From Clostridium porci (GTDB taxonomy: Bacteria; Bacillota; Clostridia; Lachnospirales; Lachnospiraceae): a stretch of DNA of 64,000 nt. Shown piece after piece: positions 52,167 to 61,652 of this stretch. Every line of letters begins with the position of its first letter. The stretch's first letter is position 1. The translations under genes were made by a program, and so were the position numbers. The DNA lies in NCBI RefSeq assembly GCF_009696375.1, contig NZ_VUMD01000003.1, forward strand, positions 124,001-188,000, given 5' to 3'. The notes under the pieces are model-generated. The model was not told the DNA's origin. It saw only the letters and a program-made list of their open reading frames with translations, and ran no database searches.

Positions 52167-52343
52167 GAGAACAGATTGTATTCATTATTCCGAATGGTTA
52201 TAGGCTCCATTCCTAAGTTTTATAAATGTCTCAAAACCAGTTACCGCCTTTTCCAAAAAACCACTCCCTCTTCCTGACGGATGCCCAGATGGCTTAAGTA
52301 CAGGTAATTCTCCCTCCGAAAAAAGCGAAAATCTCAGATCAGA

Positions 52344-53696
52344 CTAGACGCAGTGCCCCTGTCTTTTCATCACCTCTATTACCTGGGCCACATATTTCTC
52401 ACAGGCGTCCATATCAGGTGCTTCCACCATAACACGGATTACCGGCTCTGTACCGGACTGGCGCAGAAGGATTCTTCCGTCGCTTCCAAGACTATCAGCC
52501 ACCTTCGCCGCCTCTGCCTGGACTGCCGGATCGTTCTGAGCCTCCTTTTTATCCTTTACACGGACATTTTTTAGAACCTGAGGATAGATTTCCACCTCCG
52601 AGGCCAGCTTCGCCAGGGTTTCCTTCTTCTCCAGCACTACCTCCATTACCTTTAAGGAGGTAAGGATTCCGTCTCCTGTGGTAGCATGCTTGCTGAAAAT
52701 AATATGACCGGACTGCTCGCCGCCCAGGCAGTTGCCTGTTGACGCCATATTTTCATACACATACTTATCTCCAACCGCCGTCTTTTCATAGGCAATCCCG
52801 TCCCTGTCAAACGCCTTATAAAGGCCGATATTGGACATAATGGTGGTGACTACCGTGTTGTTAAACAGGGTTCCCTGCTCCTTCATATATTTGCCGCAGA
52901 TATACATAATCCGATCTCCGTCCACTACCTGACCGTTTCCATCCACTGCAATGCACCTGTCGGCATCGCCGTCATAGGCAAATCCCAGATCGCATTTCCT
53001 ATCCAGAACAAATTTCTGAAGGTGCTCAATATGAGTGGAGCCGCAGTCTGTGTTGATGTTCAGTCCGTTGGGATCGTTGTTCATCACATGCGTTTCCGCT
53101 CCCAGAGCGTCAAATACATTCTTAGCAATGGCCGAGGCGCTGCCGTTGGAACAATCCAGGGCCACCTTCATATTTTTAAAGGAACGGGTCGCAATGGAAA
53201 TCAGATAGCCAATGTAGCGGTTTCTGCCCGCCGCAAAATCCACCGTACGGCCGATTTTATCCTTCCTTGCCAAAGGAAGCTGGCCCAGCTCACCATCCAG
53301 ATACCGCTCAATCTCCATAATAACGGACTCCTCCAGCTTCTCCCCCTTCTCATTAATAACCTTAATACCGTTATCATAATATGGGTTATGGCTGGCAGAT
53401 ATCATAATACCGCAGCTAAAGCCCTCAGTGCGCACCACGTAGGATACGCTGGGAGTTGTTGTTACGTGGAGCAGATAAACATCCGAGCCCGACGCCGTAA
53501 GACCTGCCACCAGTGAATACTCAAACATGTAACTGCTTCTTCTGGTATCCTTTCCGATTACGATTCTGCATCGCTCATCCGGCGTCTTCTGCCCATAATA
53601 CCAGCCCAAAAACCGGCCTACCCTGTAGGCGTGCTCCACTGTTAAATCCACATTGGCCTCCCCGCGGAAGCCGTCTGTTCCAAAATATTTTCCCAT
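52344..53696 (-). CDS. glmM: Phosphoglucosamine mutase
   Basis: 450 aa from the ATG at 53696, with GGGAGG 9 nt upstream; a longer frame to 53780 overlaps rfbD. N-terminal GKYFGTDGFRGEANVDLTVE, phosphoserine loop MISASHNPYYDNGIK, metal loop FAYDGDADRCIAVD and C-terminal RQSGTEPVIRVMVEA. It converts glucosamine-6-phosphate to glucosamine-1-phosphate for UDP-GlcNAc; the TDGFRG start and length match GlmM rather than phosphomannomutase. It follows rfbD with a 27-bp gap. Confidence 0.9.
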   Translation of the reverse strand: MGKYFGTDGFRGEANVDLTVEHAYRVGRFLGWYYGQKTPDERCRIVIGKDTRRSSYMFEYSLVAGLTASGSDVYLLHVTTTPSVSYVVRTEGFSCGIMISASHNPYYDNGIKVINEKGEKLEESVIMEIERYLDGELGQLPLARKDKIGRTVDFAAGRNRYIGYLISIATRSFKNMKVALDCSNGSASAIAKNVFDALGAETHVMNNDPNGLNINTDCGSTHIEHLQKFVLDRKCDLGFAYDGDADRCIAVDGNGQVVDGDRIMYICGKYMKEQGTLFNNTVVTTIMSNIGLYKAFDRDGIAYEKTAVGDKYVYENMASTGNCLGGEQSGHIIFSKHATTGDGILTSLKVMEVVLEKKETLAKLASEVEIYPQVLKNVRVKDKKEAQNDPAVQAEAAKVADSLGSDGRILLRQSGTEPVIRVMVEAPDMDACEKYVAQVIEVMKRQGHCV

Positions 53697-53722
53697 TTCC
53701 TGTTTCCTCCCTGCACTGTTGT

Positions 53723-54583
53723 TTATAAAGCGCCCGTTTCCCTCAATACGGCCAGATAGCTGCCTAAAGCCTCTTGCCATGGGCGCAGCTTCCTAAAGCC
53801 ATTTTCAGCCAGCTTATCCTTGCTCATTCTGCTGTTGCCTGGGCGCTTTGCCCTTGATCCAAATTTCTCAGAGCTTACGGGACTTACCTTTACATTGCTC
53901 ATGCCTGCCTGCCGGAATATCTCCTTTGCAAATTCATACCAGCTGCATTCTCCCTCGTTGGTGGCATGATAACGGCCGTATTTCTCCGTCTGAATCATAT
54001 CCACCAGAAGCCGGGCCAGATCATAGGTATAGGTAGGAGAGCCTACCTGATCGTTTACTACAGAAAGTTCTTCCTTCTCTCTGCCAATACGCAGCATGGT
54101 CTTGATAAAATTCCCGCCCCCCAGGCCAAACACCCAGGCAATACGGACGATAAAATACTTCTGCAGATTCTGCTCTACACTGATTTCACCCTCATACTTT
54201 GTCAGACCGTAAACATTAATGGGCTCTCTGGGATCATCCGGCTCCCATGGCCGTTCACCGCCGCCGTTAAATACATAGTCCGTACTAATGTACATCATTT
54301 TTATGTCCATCTCTCTGCAAACCTTAACGATATTCCGGGTTCCCTCAGCATTAACTTTCCGGCACAGCTCCACATTATCTTCAGCGGCATCTACTGCAGT
54401 ATATGCCGCACAATGGATAACTGCGTCTGGATCTGCCTCCGTAATTACCTCTTTACAGGCCTTACTGTCGGTAATATCCATCTCATCTATGTCCACCCCA
54501 ATTCCCTTTAGCCCCCGGTTTTTAAGCTCATTCATCACATCCTGTCCCAGCTGCCCTTTGGCGCCGGTTACTAATACTTTCAT
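53723..54583 (-). CDS. rfbD: dTDP-4-dehydrorhamnose reductase
   Basis: 286 aa. N-terminal MKVLVTGAKGQLGQDVMNEL (Rossmann), MMYISTDYVFNGGGERPW and NVYGLTKYEGE with catalytic Tyr and Lys. It reduces dTDP-4-keto-L-rhamnose to dTDP-L-rhamnose. The operon order is rfbA-rfbB-rfbD-glmM with rfbC elsewhere at 28354. Confidence 0.96.
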   Translation of the reverse strand: MKVLVTGAKGQLGQDVMNELKNRGLKGIGVDIDEMDITDSKACKEVITEADPDAVIHCAAYTAVDAAEDNVELCRKVNAEGTRNIVKVCREMDIKMMYISTDYVFNGGGERPWEPDDPREPINVYGLTKYEGEISVEQNLQKYFIVRIAWVFGLGGGNFIKTMLRIGREKEELSVVNDQVGSPTYTYDLARLLVDMIQTEKYGRYHATNEGECSWYEFAKEIFRQAGMSNVKVSPVSSEKFGSRAKRPGNSRMSKDKLAENGFRKLRPWQEALGSYLAVLRETGAL

Positions 54584-54600
54584 TCATCAACCTTCCTTTC

Positions 54601-54738
54601 TTAACAATCGCCGGCCCCGGCTAAATCAATATTTTTCCAGCCAGGCCCCTCTTTATTGAGAATTGGCCCCAATTCAGTCAGCGCAGCCTGCCGCGCCTCC
54701 TTTATCGGGGCCAACTCTCCCTCAAACCTGAGGCACAC
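54601..54738 (-). CDS. Possible 45-aa small ORF between rfbB and rfbD, unknown
   Basis: A GTG-started frame (VCLRFEGELAPIKEARQA, then ALTELGPILNKEGPGWKN, ending IDLAGAGDC) lies in the 209-bp gap. It has no ribosome site. The gap also holds TTGGCCCC (54663-54670) and GGGGCCAA (54707-54714), a perfect 8-bp inverted repeat inside this frame. It may be a hairpin region with a chance frame, or the tail of a lost gene. Confidence 0.2.
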   Translation of the reverse strand: MCLRFEGELAPIKEARQAALTELGPILNKEGPGWKNIDLAGAGDC

Positions 54739-54792
54739 CTACGGCAGGACGATCTGTTAAGACGCCCTCCGGCAAAGCACACACCTGTCAGG

Positions 54793-55815
54793 TTACAGAC
54801 GGCTTGCGTACATCTTATCAAAGTAATTGCTGTATTCGCCGCTTAATATATTTTTCCACCAGTCCTGATGATCCAGATACCACTGGATGGTCTGGGCTAT
54901 TCCCGTGTCAAAATGATACCGGGGCTTCCATCCCAGCTCTGTCTCTATCTTGGTAGGGTCAATGGCATAGCGCATGTCATGTCCCGGACGATCTGTTACA
55001 AAGCGGATTAGGCTTTCAGGCTTATCCAGAGCTTTCAGTATGGTCTTAACCACCTCCAAATTGGTGCGCTCATTATGTCCGCCGATATTATAAACCTCAC
55101 CCTCACGTCCATTGTGAATAATCAGGTCAATGGCCTGACAGTGATCTGCTACATGAAGCCAGTCCCGCACATTTTCACCCTTGCCGTATACAGGAAGCTC
55201 TTCATCTGCCAGGGCACGGCTGATAATCAGAGGGATCAGCTTTTCCGGGAAATGATAGGGCCCGTAGTTATTAGAGCAGCGTGATACAGTAACAGGCAGC
55301 CCATAGGTTCTGTGATATGCCAGTACAAACAGGTCCGCGCTGGCTTTGGAGGATGAATAGGGGCTGGATGTGTGAAGGGGCGTCTCCTCTGTAAAGAAGA
55401 GATCTGGACGGTCAAGAGGCAGATCGCCGTATACCTCATCCGTAGATACCTGATGGTAGCGTTTGATGCCATAGCTGCGGCATGCGTCCAAAAGGGTAGT
55501 GGTTCCCATTACATTGGTTCTCACAAAGCATTCCGGATCTGCGATGGAACGATCCACATGGCTTTCCGCTGCAAAGTTTACAACCATGTCCGGCTTTTCC
55601 TTCTCAAACAAATTAAATATAAAGCCTCTGTCTGCAATATCGCCCTTTATAAACTTGTAGTTCGGCTTTTCCTCCACTGGCTTTAAATTTTCAAGATTTC
55701 CGGCATAGGTCAATAAATCCAGGTTGATAACCTGGTAATCCGGGTACTTATTTACCATATGCTGTACAAAATTACTTCCAATAAAGCCGGCCCCGCCGGT
55801 GATGATCATCTTCAT
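54793..55815 (-). CDS. rfbB: dTDP-glucose 4,6-dehydratase
   Basis: 340 aa from the ATG at 55815 (MKMIITGGAGFIGSNFVQHM) with AAAGGA 9 nt upstream; a longer frame overlaps rfbA. VSTDEVYGDLPLD and SPYSSSKASADLFV carry the catalytic residues. It makes dTDP-4-keto-6-deoxyglucose, the branch point for rhamnose (RfbC/RfbD) and possibly for the aminotransferase at 34291. Confidence 0.97.
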   Translation of the reverse strand: MKMIITGGAGFIGSNFVQHMVNKYPDYQVINLDLLTYAGNLENLKPVEEKPNYKFIKGDIADRGFIFNLFEKEKPDMVVNFAAESHVDRSIADPECFVRTNVMGTTTLLDACRSYGIKRYHQVSTDEVYGDLPLDRPDLFFTEETPLHTSSPYSSSKASADLFVLAYHRTYGLPVTVSRCSNNYGPYHFPEKLIPLIISRALADEELPVYGKGENVRDWLHVADHCQAIDLIIHNGREGEVYNIGGHNERTNLEVVKTILKALDKPESLIRFVTDRPGHDMRYAIDPTKIETELGWKPRYHFDTGIAQTIQWYLDHQDWWKNILSGEYSNYFDKMYASRL

Positions 55816-55840
55816 TGTGCAATTCCTTTCTCCCGCTGTT

Positions 55841-56731
55841 TTAATTATAAAGCTTGTCAACGTATTTTCCGTCCAGAACGTCCTTTAAATACTTTCCGTA
55901 CTGATTCTTTTTCAGAATCTCATAGGTTTCAATCACCTGCTCTCTGGTAATCCAGCCTCTCAGATATCCAATTTCCTCCAGGCAGGCAATCTTACGATGC
56001 TGGTGGGTCTCCACTGTCTTTACAAAGTTAGTGGCCTCTACCAGAGACTCATGGGTTCCAGTATCCAGCCAGGTAAAGCCCTGTCCCAAAAGAATTACGT
56101 CCAGCTCGCCATTCTCCAGATAGATCCGGTTCAAATCTGTAATCTCCAGCTCCCCTCTGGCAGAAGGCTTCAGCTTTTTAGCATACTCTACCACACGGTT
56201 ATCGTAAAAATACAGGCCAGTCACGCAGTAATTGGACTTCGGCTTCTGAGGCTTCTCCTCAATGGAAACGGCTTTTCCCTCCTTATCAAATTCCACAATA
56301 CCGAACCTCTCCGGGTCCTCCACATAGTATCCGAAGACAGTCGCCCCCTTCTCCTTGGAAGCAGCAGCCTTCAGACGCTTGGTAAGCCCCTGGCCATGGA
56401 AAATATTATCCCCAAGAACCATAGCCACAGCATCATCACCGATAAAGTTCCCGCCGATGATGAAGGCTTGAGCAAGCCCGTCAGGGCTTGGCTGTACCGC
56501 ATAGCGCAAATTAATTCCGAACTGGTGTCCATCCCCCAAAAGAGCTTCAAATCTTGGCGTGTCATCTGGTGTAGAGATAATCAGAATATCTCGGATTCCC
56601 GCATTCATCAGAACTGACAGAGGATAGTATATCATTGGCTTATCATAAATTGGAAGCAGCTGCTTCGATGTTACCTTAGTCAGAGGATACAGGCGCGTCC
56701 CGCTTCCTCCGGCAAGTATAATCCCTTTCAT
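55841..56731 (-). CDS. rfbA: Glucose-1-phosphate thymidylyltransferase
   Basis: 296 aa. [20 protein letters not shown] and [20 protein letters not shown] are RmlA signatures; [11 protein letters not shown] holds the metal aspartate. It makes dTDP-glucose and is usually feedback-inhibited by dTDP-rhamnose. First gene of block D, behind the promoter at 56772-56800. Confidence 0.97.
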   Translation of the reverse strand: MKGIILAGGSGTRLYPLTKVTSKQLLPIYDKPMIYYPLSVLMNAGIRDILIISTPDDTPRFEALLGDGHQFGINLRYAVQPSPDGLAQAFIIGGNFIGDDAVAMVLGDNIFHGQGLTKRLKAAASKEKGATVFGYYVEDPERFGIVEFDKEGKAVSIEEKPQKPKSNYCVTGLYFYDNRVVEYAKKLKPSARGELEITDLNRIYLENGELDVILLGQGFTWLDTGTHESLVEATNFVKTVETHQHRKIACLEEIGYLRGWITREQVIETYEILKKNQYGKYLKDVLDGKYVDKLYN

Positions 56732-56771
56732 TTTTTCCTCCTTGCATCAAAAGGCCTTATTATCTTTGTCC

Positions 56772-56800
56772 AATATACCATACTATCCCTAGTTTTTCAA
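56772..56800 (-). promoter_or_regulatory. Promoter of the rfbABD-glmM operon
   Basis: Minus strand TTGAAA (56795-56800), 17-bp spacer, TATATT (56772-56777), with TG one base before the -10. It lies 41 bp before the rfbA start. Confidence 0.75.
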
Positions 56801-56999
56801 ATAAACAGGAAAATATTTCGTTATTATTCAAGAACTTTTAATATAATTGCTGGTTTTCAGGGAGCTTGCCTTCTGGCACACTGCGTATAATTAACTCCCT
56901 CATGGTTCTCCATATTCCGTCCGCCTGTGCTCTGTTTTTTAAGCCAGTCAGGAACTATCCCCTTTTTCAGCCAAATGACATACGGCTAACCTTTCCCCT

Positions 57000-57045
57000 C
57001 TAAAAGAAAAGGAAGAGCCGCAGTGTGAAATCACATTCTGCGGCC
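57000..57045 (-). terminator. Second hairpin terminator downstream of the sugar importer
   Basis: On the minus strand GGCCGCAG and CTGCGGCTC form the outer stem with an inner TGTGA/TCACA pair (57017-57043), followed by TTCCTTTTCTTTT. A strong U-rich tail for leftward transcription. Confidence 0.75.
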
Positions 57046-57227
57046 CTCCCATGCACTTCTATATTCTAATTCTTAAATGTAAGGCTCCCTGCACTTCTCA
57101 TCTCCCGTAATATCCGTTTCAGAGATCTTCGATAAACTTTAAGTCAATTTTTCTGTCCTGGCATTTCAGCTTCAGAATTCGTTTCCAGATGGCAGAATAT
57201 ACATACTCTGTATTTACTGATGAATCC

Positions 57228-57276
57228 TTCCGCCAAAGAAAGGCAGGCTCCTGCAAATGTCAGATGCCTGCCTTTC
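57228..57276 (-). terminator. Intrinsic terminator of the ABC sugar importer operon
   Basis: GAAAGGCAGGC (57238-57248) and GCCTGCCTTTC (57266-57276) pair perfectly over 11 bp; leftward transcripts then read TTTCTTTGG. It lies 43 bp past the permease stop. Confidence 0.75.
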
Positions 57277-57318
57277 CGGCTGCCGCAGCCATATAGGCTC
57301 CCGCCTCTCTGGCTTTGA

Positions 57319-58203
57319 TCAGCCTTTGACTGCTCCCATGGTAATTCCCTGGGTAAAATACCTCTGAAAGCAGAGGAATACAATAATGATAGGGACAGCG
57401 GCTAAAGCCGCACCCGCCATAATCAGACCGTAGTCGTTGGACATTTCGTTTAGCTTACTGGCAATACCCAAAGCAATGGTTTTTGACTCGTTCTGAGTCA
57501 GCATAACCAGCTGCAGCGGATATTCATTCCAGGAATTGATAAAGGTAAAGATAGCCAGCGCACCAAATCCCGGTCTGATAATCGGAAACGCCACGTTTAT
57601 AAAGGTTGTCAGCTCTCCCGCGCCGTCTATGCGGGCAGCCTCCAAAAGAGAAACCGGAATATTTTCTGAGAACTGCTTCATCATAAATACTCCAAAAGGC
57701 CAGCCTACCACCGGAAAAATCACGGCAAACATGGAACCCCACACAGAATTAATCAGGCCCAGGGTAGACATCTCTGACATCAAAGGGATCAGGATAACCT
57801 GCTTGGGAAGAGCCATGGCACATACGAAAAGGCTGAAAATTACTCCCTTACCCCAAAAGCGCTTCTTTGCCAGAGCATAACCTGCCAGAGACGAGGTTAT
57901 ACAGGTAAGTATCATCGCCACTATGGAGATAAATACGCTGTTAAAAAGCCACCGTATGGCCATGGGCATAGCGAGACCAAAAAGCTCCGTCTTGCTCTTG
58001 AACAGCCTGATAAAGTTATCCCAGGAAATAGTCGTGGGAATCCATTTAACCATCTCGCCTGATTTTATGATAATATCACTCTTTTCCTTCACAGAACCTG
58101 TTACGATCCAGTAGAGTGGAAAAAGGAAAAAAAGGGCCAGCAACGCGAGAATAATAAAGGTAATTACATAATAAGGAGATCTTGCTTTCTTTTTATCTGA
58201 CAT
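57319..58203 (-). CDS. Carbohydrate ABC transporter permease, MalG type
   Basis: 294 aa, six membrane helices. N-terminal LFFLFPLYWIVTGSVKEKSD and the cytoplasmic EAA loop EAARIDGAGELTTFINVAFP, which contacts the ATPase, are typical of MalG/UgpE. It forms the importer with the gene at 58217 and the binding protein at 59286. No ATPase gene is in the unit, so it probably borrows a shared MsmK-type ATPase. It follows the second permease with a 13-bp gap. Confidence 0.92.
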   Translation of the reverse strand: MSDKKKARSPYYVITFIILALLALFFLFPLYWIVTGSVKEKSDIIIKSGEMVKWIPTTISWDNFIRLFKSKTELFGLAMPMAIRWLFNSVFISIVAMILTCITSSLAGYALAKKRFWGKGVIFSLFVCAMALPKQVILIPLMSEMSTLGLINSVWGSMFAVIFPVVGWPFGVFMMKQFSENIPVSLLEAARIDGAGELTTFINVAFPIIRPGFGALAIFTFINSWNEYPLQLVMLTQNESKTIALGIASKLNEMSNDYGLIMAGAALAAVPIIIVFLCFQRYFTQGITMGAVKG

Positions 58204-58216
58204 ATATTCTACCCTC

Positions 58217-59167
58217 CTATTCTGTCGTTCCGCCGTTCATTACCTTAAACTGCAAGGCGCTGAACAGCGCAATCACAATAGCCAGAACGACGCCCATGGC
58301 ATCAGCATAGCCAAACTCCTTGGTTGTCTTGAAGGCAGTATCATACAACAAATACATCACTGTGCTGGTGCTGTAATTCGGTCCGCCGGAAGTCAGCAGC
58401 TGGATAAGAGCAAAGCACTGGAAGCTGTTAATTGTAGTGATAACAGCTACATACAGGGTTGTAGGCATAATGGAAGGCCATTTGATACGCCAGAAAACCT
58501 GGAAATCATTTGCTCCGTCCACTTTAGCGGCCTCCTCTAGGGAAGCGTCCACATTGCCCAAGGCAGCTACGTAAAGAACAATAGGCTGTCCGATGGAGGT
58601 AGTGAACAGAATAAGAATAATACACCAGAGAGCCATAGACTCGCCGGAAGTCCAGGGAAGAGGCTGACCTCCCAGGCTTTTGATTATGTAGTTGAACAGA
58701 CCGTCATACTTGTCAAACATCCATTTCCATACCACAACAACGGCCACTGAACCTGTAACAACCGGCAAATAAAAGACGCACCGGAAGAAGGAACGGATGC
58801 CTGAACGCATTTTGTAGATAGAAGAGCCCACCCACAGAGAAAAGGCAGTAACAGCAGGCACTGCCACTACCACAATAATCACAGTATTAATAGCTGATTT
58901 CAAGAAAATCTTATCCTTAAACAGGCGGACATAATTGGCTACCCCAATAAAATTCCCCTTGGGATTTTTAAAGCTGGCATCGGTAAAGCTGGTTATAATG
59001 CCCATCGCCATCGGTGTAATTACAAATCCCACAAAGAAAAATAAGGCTGGAAGCAGGAACAAATAAGCAACCATTGTCTCCCTGCGCTGAAGCACCGTGC
59101 TGCGTGCCGGCGCTTTCTTTTTTCCAGGCATACTGATCTTTTGCTTAGAAAGGGTTGTGTTTTCCAT
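58217..59167 (-). CDS. Carbohydrate ABC transporter permease, MalF type
   Basis: 316 aa from the ATG at 59167, with AGAGG about 11 nt upstream; the longer frame to 59257 has no homology. Six helices; EAAKVDGANDFQVFWRIKWP is the EAA loop. It is the MalF/UgpA-like partner of the next gene. The gap to the binding-protein gene is 118 bp, with no clear terminator. Confidence 0.92.
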   Translation of the reverse strand: MENTTLSKQKISMPGKKKAPARSTVLQRRETMVAYLFLLPALFFFVGFVITPMAMGIITSFTDASFKNPKGNFIGVANYVRLFKDKIFLKSAINTVIIVVVAVPAVTAFSLWVGSSIYKMRSGIRSFFRCVFYLPVVTGSVAVVVVWKWMFDKYDGLFNYIIKSLGGQPLPWTSGESMALWCIILILFTTSIGQPIVLYVAALGNVDASLEEAAKVDGANDFQVFWRIKWPSIMPTTLYVAVITTINSFQCFALIQLLTSGGPNYSTSTVMYLLYDTAFKTTKEFGYADAMGVVLAIVIALFSALQFKVMNGGTTE

Positions 59168-59285
59168 GTATTTTACTTCCTCTCTGTAGATTCGTTCAGA
59201 AAAACCCACTCTGAACACAAACTCCCTTCCCCCGCACCCAGCAGAGGAAGGGAGCAATCATTGTATTTCTCTCGTATTTCTTCTC

Positions 59286-60620
59286 TTAATTGCTGTTAGC
59301 TGAAGCATTGAACTCGTCAGCGGCTGCCTGTGGGTCAGTACCGTTAAATACCTGCTGCAGCATGTTAAACCACAGAGGACGCATAGCAGCAAAGCCGGCG
59401 CGTGTGTTGTAGTAAGGACCATAATACTGACTCCAGGAAGCCAGCATTGCCTTGTGCTCATCTCCAGGATACAGATCGCCAAATGAGGTACGAACCGGGA
59501 ATGCATTAGTCTTAACTACGCTCTTTGGTCCCCATTCAGGATCATCGCAGATAAACTTTACAAATTCCTTTGCTGCATTGGCACGCTCCTCCGATTTATT
59601 ATCGAACACGCAGAAGCCGTTAACCAAATATTCCAGAGAAGGGGTTCCGTCCTCTGAGGGGAAGGGCACCGCAATCTGTGTATAATCCTCAGACGCATAG
59701 GTAAGCTCCGCAGATGTACCGTAGCAGAATGTCATAGCGCAAGTCTCCTGCTGGAATTTCTGAAGCTCATCAGCAGCCGCCATATCAAAGCCAGCGTCAA
59801 GAGACTTGTTGTCATACATTTCCTTTAAGAGCTTCAGGGCCTTTACACCGTTAGCGTCGATATTCCACTTTCCATCCTCACCTACGATAGATGAGCTGTA
59901 CAGGTTATTCACAAGAGCGCGTGTACCCTGATCACCACCCTGGCCGCCGCAGTATACAATGCCGGGAACCTGAGTGGGAGCCGCATCCCTAAGAGCCTCG
60001 CACATTTTAACAAAATTCTCCGTAGTCCAGGTGCGATCGCCTTCCAAGTTTACATACTGAAGAGCGTTTGCCGCCTCCAGAGCTTCCTTGTTCAGACCCA
60101 TATAAAACGGGGCAGAGGAAATCGGATACATCCAGGCTGTACCGTCTGCTCCTACACAGGTCTCCACCAGAGACTGGCTGGTAAGATCGCTCTTAAGCTC
60201 ATCCAGCATATCATCCAGTGGAACCAGATAACCAGCCTCGCCAAACTCAATGATACGGCCTGGAGCATCAAACAGAATGTCAGGCGCTGTGCCGGAGGTG
60301 ATAGCTGCTGTCAGCTTGTCAGGTCCAGAGGTAAAGTCTATGTATTCAACCTTAACCTTAATATCGGGATGTGCGGCGTTAAACGCGTCCACAACCTCCT
60401 GCTCATAACCGGTATCCACACCGAAGGTAGGAAACGCCCACCAGGTAATCTCTGTTACCCCTCCTGCGGCTACAGAGCTGTCAGCTGCAGCTGTGGTATC
60501 GCCAGCCGAAGAAGCTGCGGTAGTATCCGCAGCAGACGAGGCCTGCTGATTGCCGCCGCAGCCAGTAAGAGCCCCAGCTGCTAATGCCGCTGCTAAACCA
60601 AGAGATAATATTCTTTTCAT
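59286..60620 (-). CDS. Extracellular sugar-binding lipoprotein
   Basis: 444 aa. Signal peptide with lipobox LTGC, lipidated Cys21, then an Ala/Ser/Thr linker to about 50. The body is a family 1 solute-binding protein (VVDAFNAAHPDIKVKVEYID; GTAPDILFDAPGRIIEFGEA; ATP-independent ligand cleft). The sugar is not identifiable. AAGGAGGAG precedes the ATG, and a perfect consensus promoter lies at 60654-60682. It is the first gene of the importer unit. Confidence 0.93.
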   Translation of the reverse strand: MKRILSLGLAAALAAGALTGCGGNQQASSAADTTAASSAGDTTAAADSSVAAGGVTEITWWAFPTFGVDTGYEQEVVDAFNAAHPDIKVKVEYIDFTSGPDKLTAAITSGTAPDILFDAPGRIIEFGEAGYLVPLDDMLDELKSDLTSQSLVETCVGADGTAWMYPISSAPFYMGLNKEALEAANALQYVNLEGDRTWTTENFVKMCEALRDAAPTQVPGIVYCGGQGGDQGTRALVNNLYSSSIVGEDGKWNIDANGVKALKLLKEMYDNKSLDAGFDMAAADELQKFQQETCAMTFCYGTSAELTYASEDYTQIAVPFPSEDGTPSLEYLVNGFCVFDNKSEERANAAKEFVKFICDDPEWGPKSVVKTNAFPVRTSFGDLYPGDEHKAMLASWSQYYGPYYNTRAGFAAMRPLWFNMLQQVFNGTDPQAAADEFNASANSN

Positions 60621-60653
60621 AAGTTCTCCTCCTTAATAGTATTTGATAGCCTC

Positions 60654-60682
60654 ATTATATATAGAAAAAATAATCTTGTCAA
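60654..60682 (-). promoter_or_regulatory. Consensus sigma-A promoter of the sugar-binding protein gene
   Basis: Minus strand TTGACA (60677-60682), exactly 17 bp, TATAAT (60654-60659): a full consensus match. An A-run/T-run palindrome-like tract (60691-60708) lies just upstream of the -35 and is a candidate regulator site. Confidence 0.9.
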
Positions 60683-60735
60683 TAATTAGCAAAAAAAAAT
60701 ATTTTTTTCTTTTTGTCTTAAGCATTTTTTCTTTG

Positions 60736-61593
60736 CTAGTACAATTTTTCCAAAACGGAAGCTGCTGTCTTTTCGTTATTTTCACTACAAACCTCATAGC
60801 AGCGTCTGTAATACTCGGAATACATTAAATCGATTAAAAACAGCTGGCTGATTTCCGCCGAAGTAGAGCCGCCCTGCAGCGGCCCTTCATTGGCCCCGCA
60901 CAAAAGCACTAAATCAGAATAAGAGGTCAAGGGTGACTTTACAAATCTGGTTATGCAAATAATCTTCGCCCCTGCCTTTTTCGCCAGCTCCGCCACATGG
61001 ATGGTATCCTTCGTAGCGCCGGAATAGGAAAAGAGAACTGCCACGTCCTCCTTCTTCATCATGGAAGCTACCATTGCCTGCATATGGGAATCCTGCATGC
61101 AGTATACCTTAGGTTCTACCCGCAAAAATTTATTGGTAGCCTTTAACGCCGTCAAAAGACTGGCTCCCACTCCAAAAAAGCAAATCCTCTCTGCCTGACG
61201 GAGATATTCGATCGCCTTTAAGAACGTCTTCTCATCCAACAAAGAGTACGTCTCCGTAAGGGCGTTTACGTTGATATTTAATACCTTACGTGAAAGCTCA
61301 GCAAAGGAATCCTCCAGATTAACATTTCCCCCAAGCCTTCCCATATCGCTGCCTTCACCATCATTCAGACTTAAAGACAGCATCATTTTAAATTCCTGAT
61401 ATCCCTTCATGTTCATAGTTTTGCAGAAGCGGAACACGCTGGTGTCTCCCACCTCGCATGCCTCTGCCAGATCTGTAATTGACATAAATACTACGTCCTT
61501 CGAACGTCGCAGAATGTAATCTGCCACTTTCTTTTCCGCTTTTGTAAACTGATTATATGCTGCTCTTATATTTGCCAAGATGTCTCCCTGCAT
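60736..61593 (-). CDS. RpiR/MurR-family transcriptional regulator
   Basis: 285 aa from the ATG at 61593 (MQGDILANIRAAYNQFTKAE), chosen by AGGAG 6 nt upstream. Residues 1-80 are the HTH_6 domain (SITDLAEACEVGDTSVFRFC); residues 125-265 are a SIS sugar-phosphate-binding domain (FFGVGASLLTALKA, LFSYSGATKDTIHVAELAKK). RpiR proteins sense a phosphosugar and control nearby uptake genes, here the importer at 57319-60620. Stop to the binding-protein start is 115 bp. Confidence 0.93.
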   Translation of the reverse strand: MQGDILANIRAAYNQFTKAEKKVADYILRRSKDVVFMSITDLAEACEVGDTSVFRFCKTMNMKGYQEFKMMLSLSLNDGEGSDMGRLGGNVNLEDSFAELSRKVLNINVNALTETYSLLDEKTFLKAIEYLRQAERICFFGVGASLLTALKATNKFLRVEPKVYCMQDSHMQAMVASMMKKEDVAVLFSYSGATKDTIHVAELAKKAGAKIICITRFVKSPLTSYSDLVLLCGANEGPLQGGSTSAEISQLFLIDLMYSEYYRRCYEVCSENNEKTAASVLEKLY

Positions 61594-61652
61594 AATATCT
61601 CCTGTCCTATGAACCAAATGATCCTTGCTTTCCTTGTAGGCTCCTACGCAGC

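Larger units (their letters stand above)
56732..57318. other. Gene-free stretch between rfbA and the sugar importer
   Basis: 587 bp. It holds the rfbA promoter (56772-56800), a hairpin terminator (57000-57045) and a second terminator next to the importer stop (57228-57276). Between 56801 and 56999 I see no gene and no clear RNA structure. Confidence 0.6.

Noticed and set aside
51764-52343. T-box riboswitch upstream of leuA
   Set aside because: No AGGGTGG-type T-box sequence or Stem I pattern is visible on the minus strand; the leader is described only as structured.
52344-53696. Phosphomannomutase for GDP-mannose
   Set aside because: Length, TDGFRG start and the ISASHNPYYDNG loop fit GlmM better; no GDP-mannose pyrophosphorylase is adjacent.
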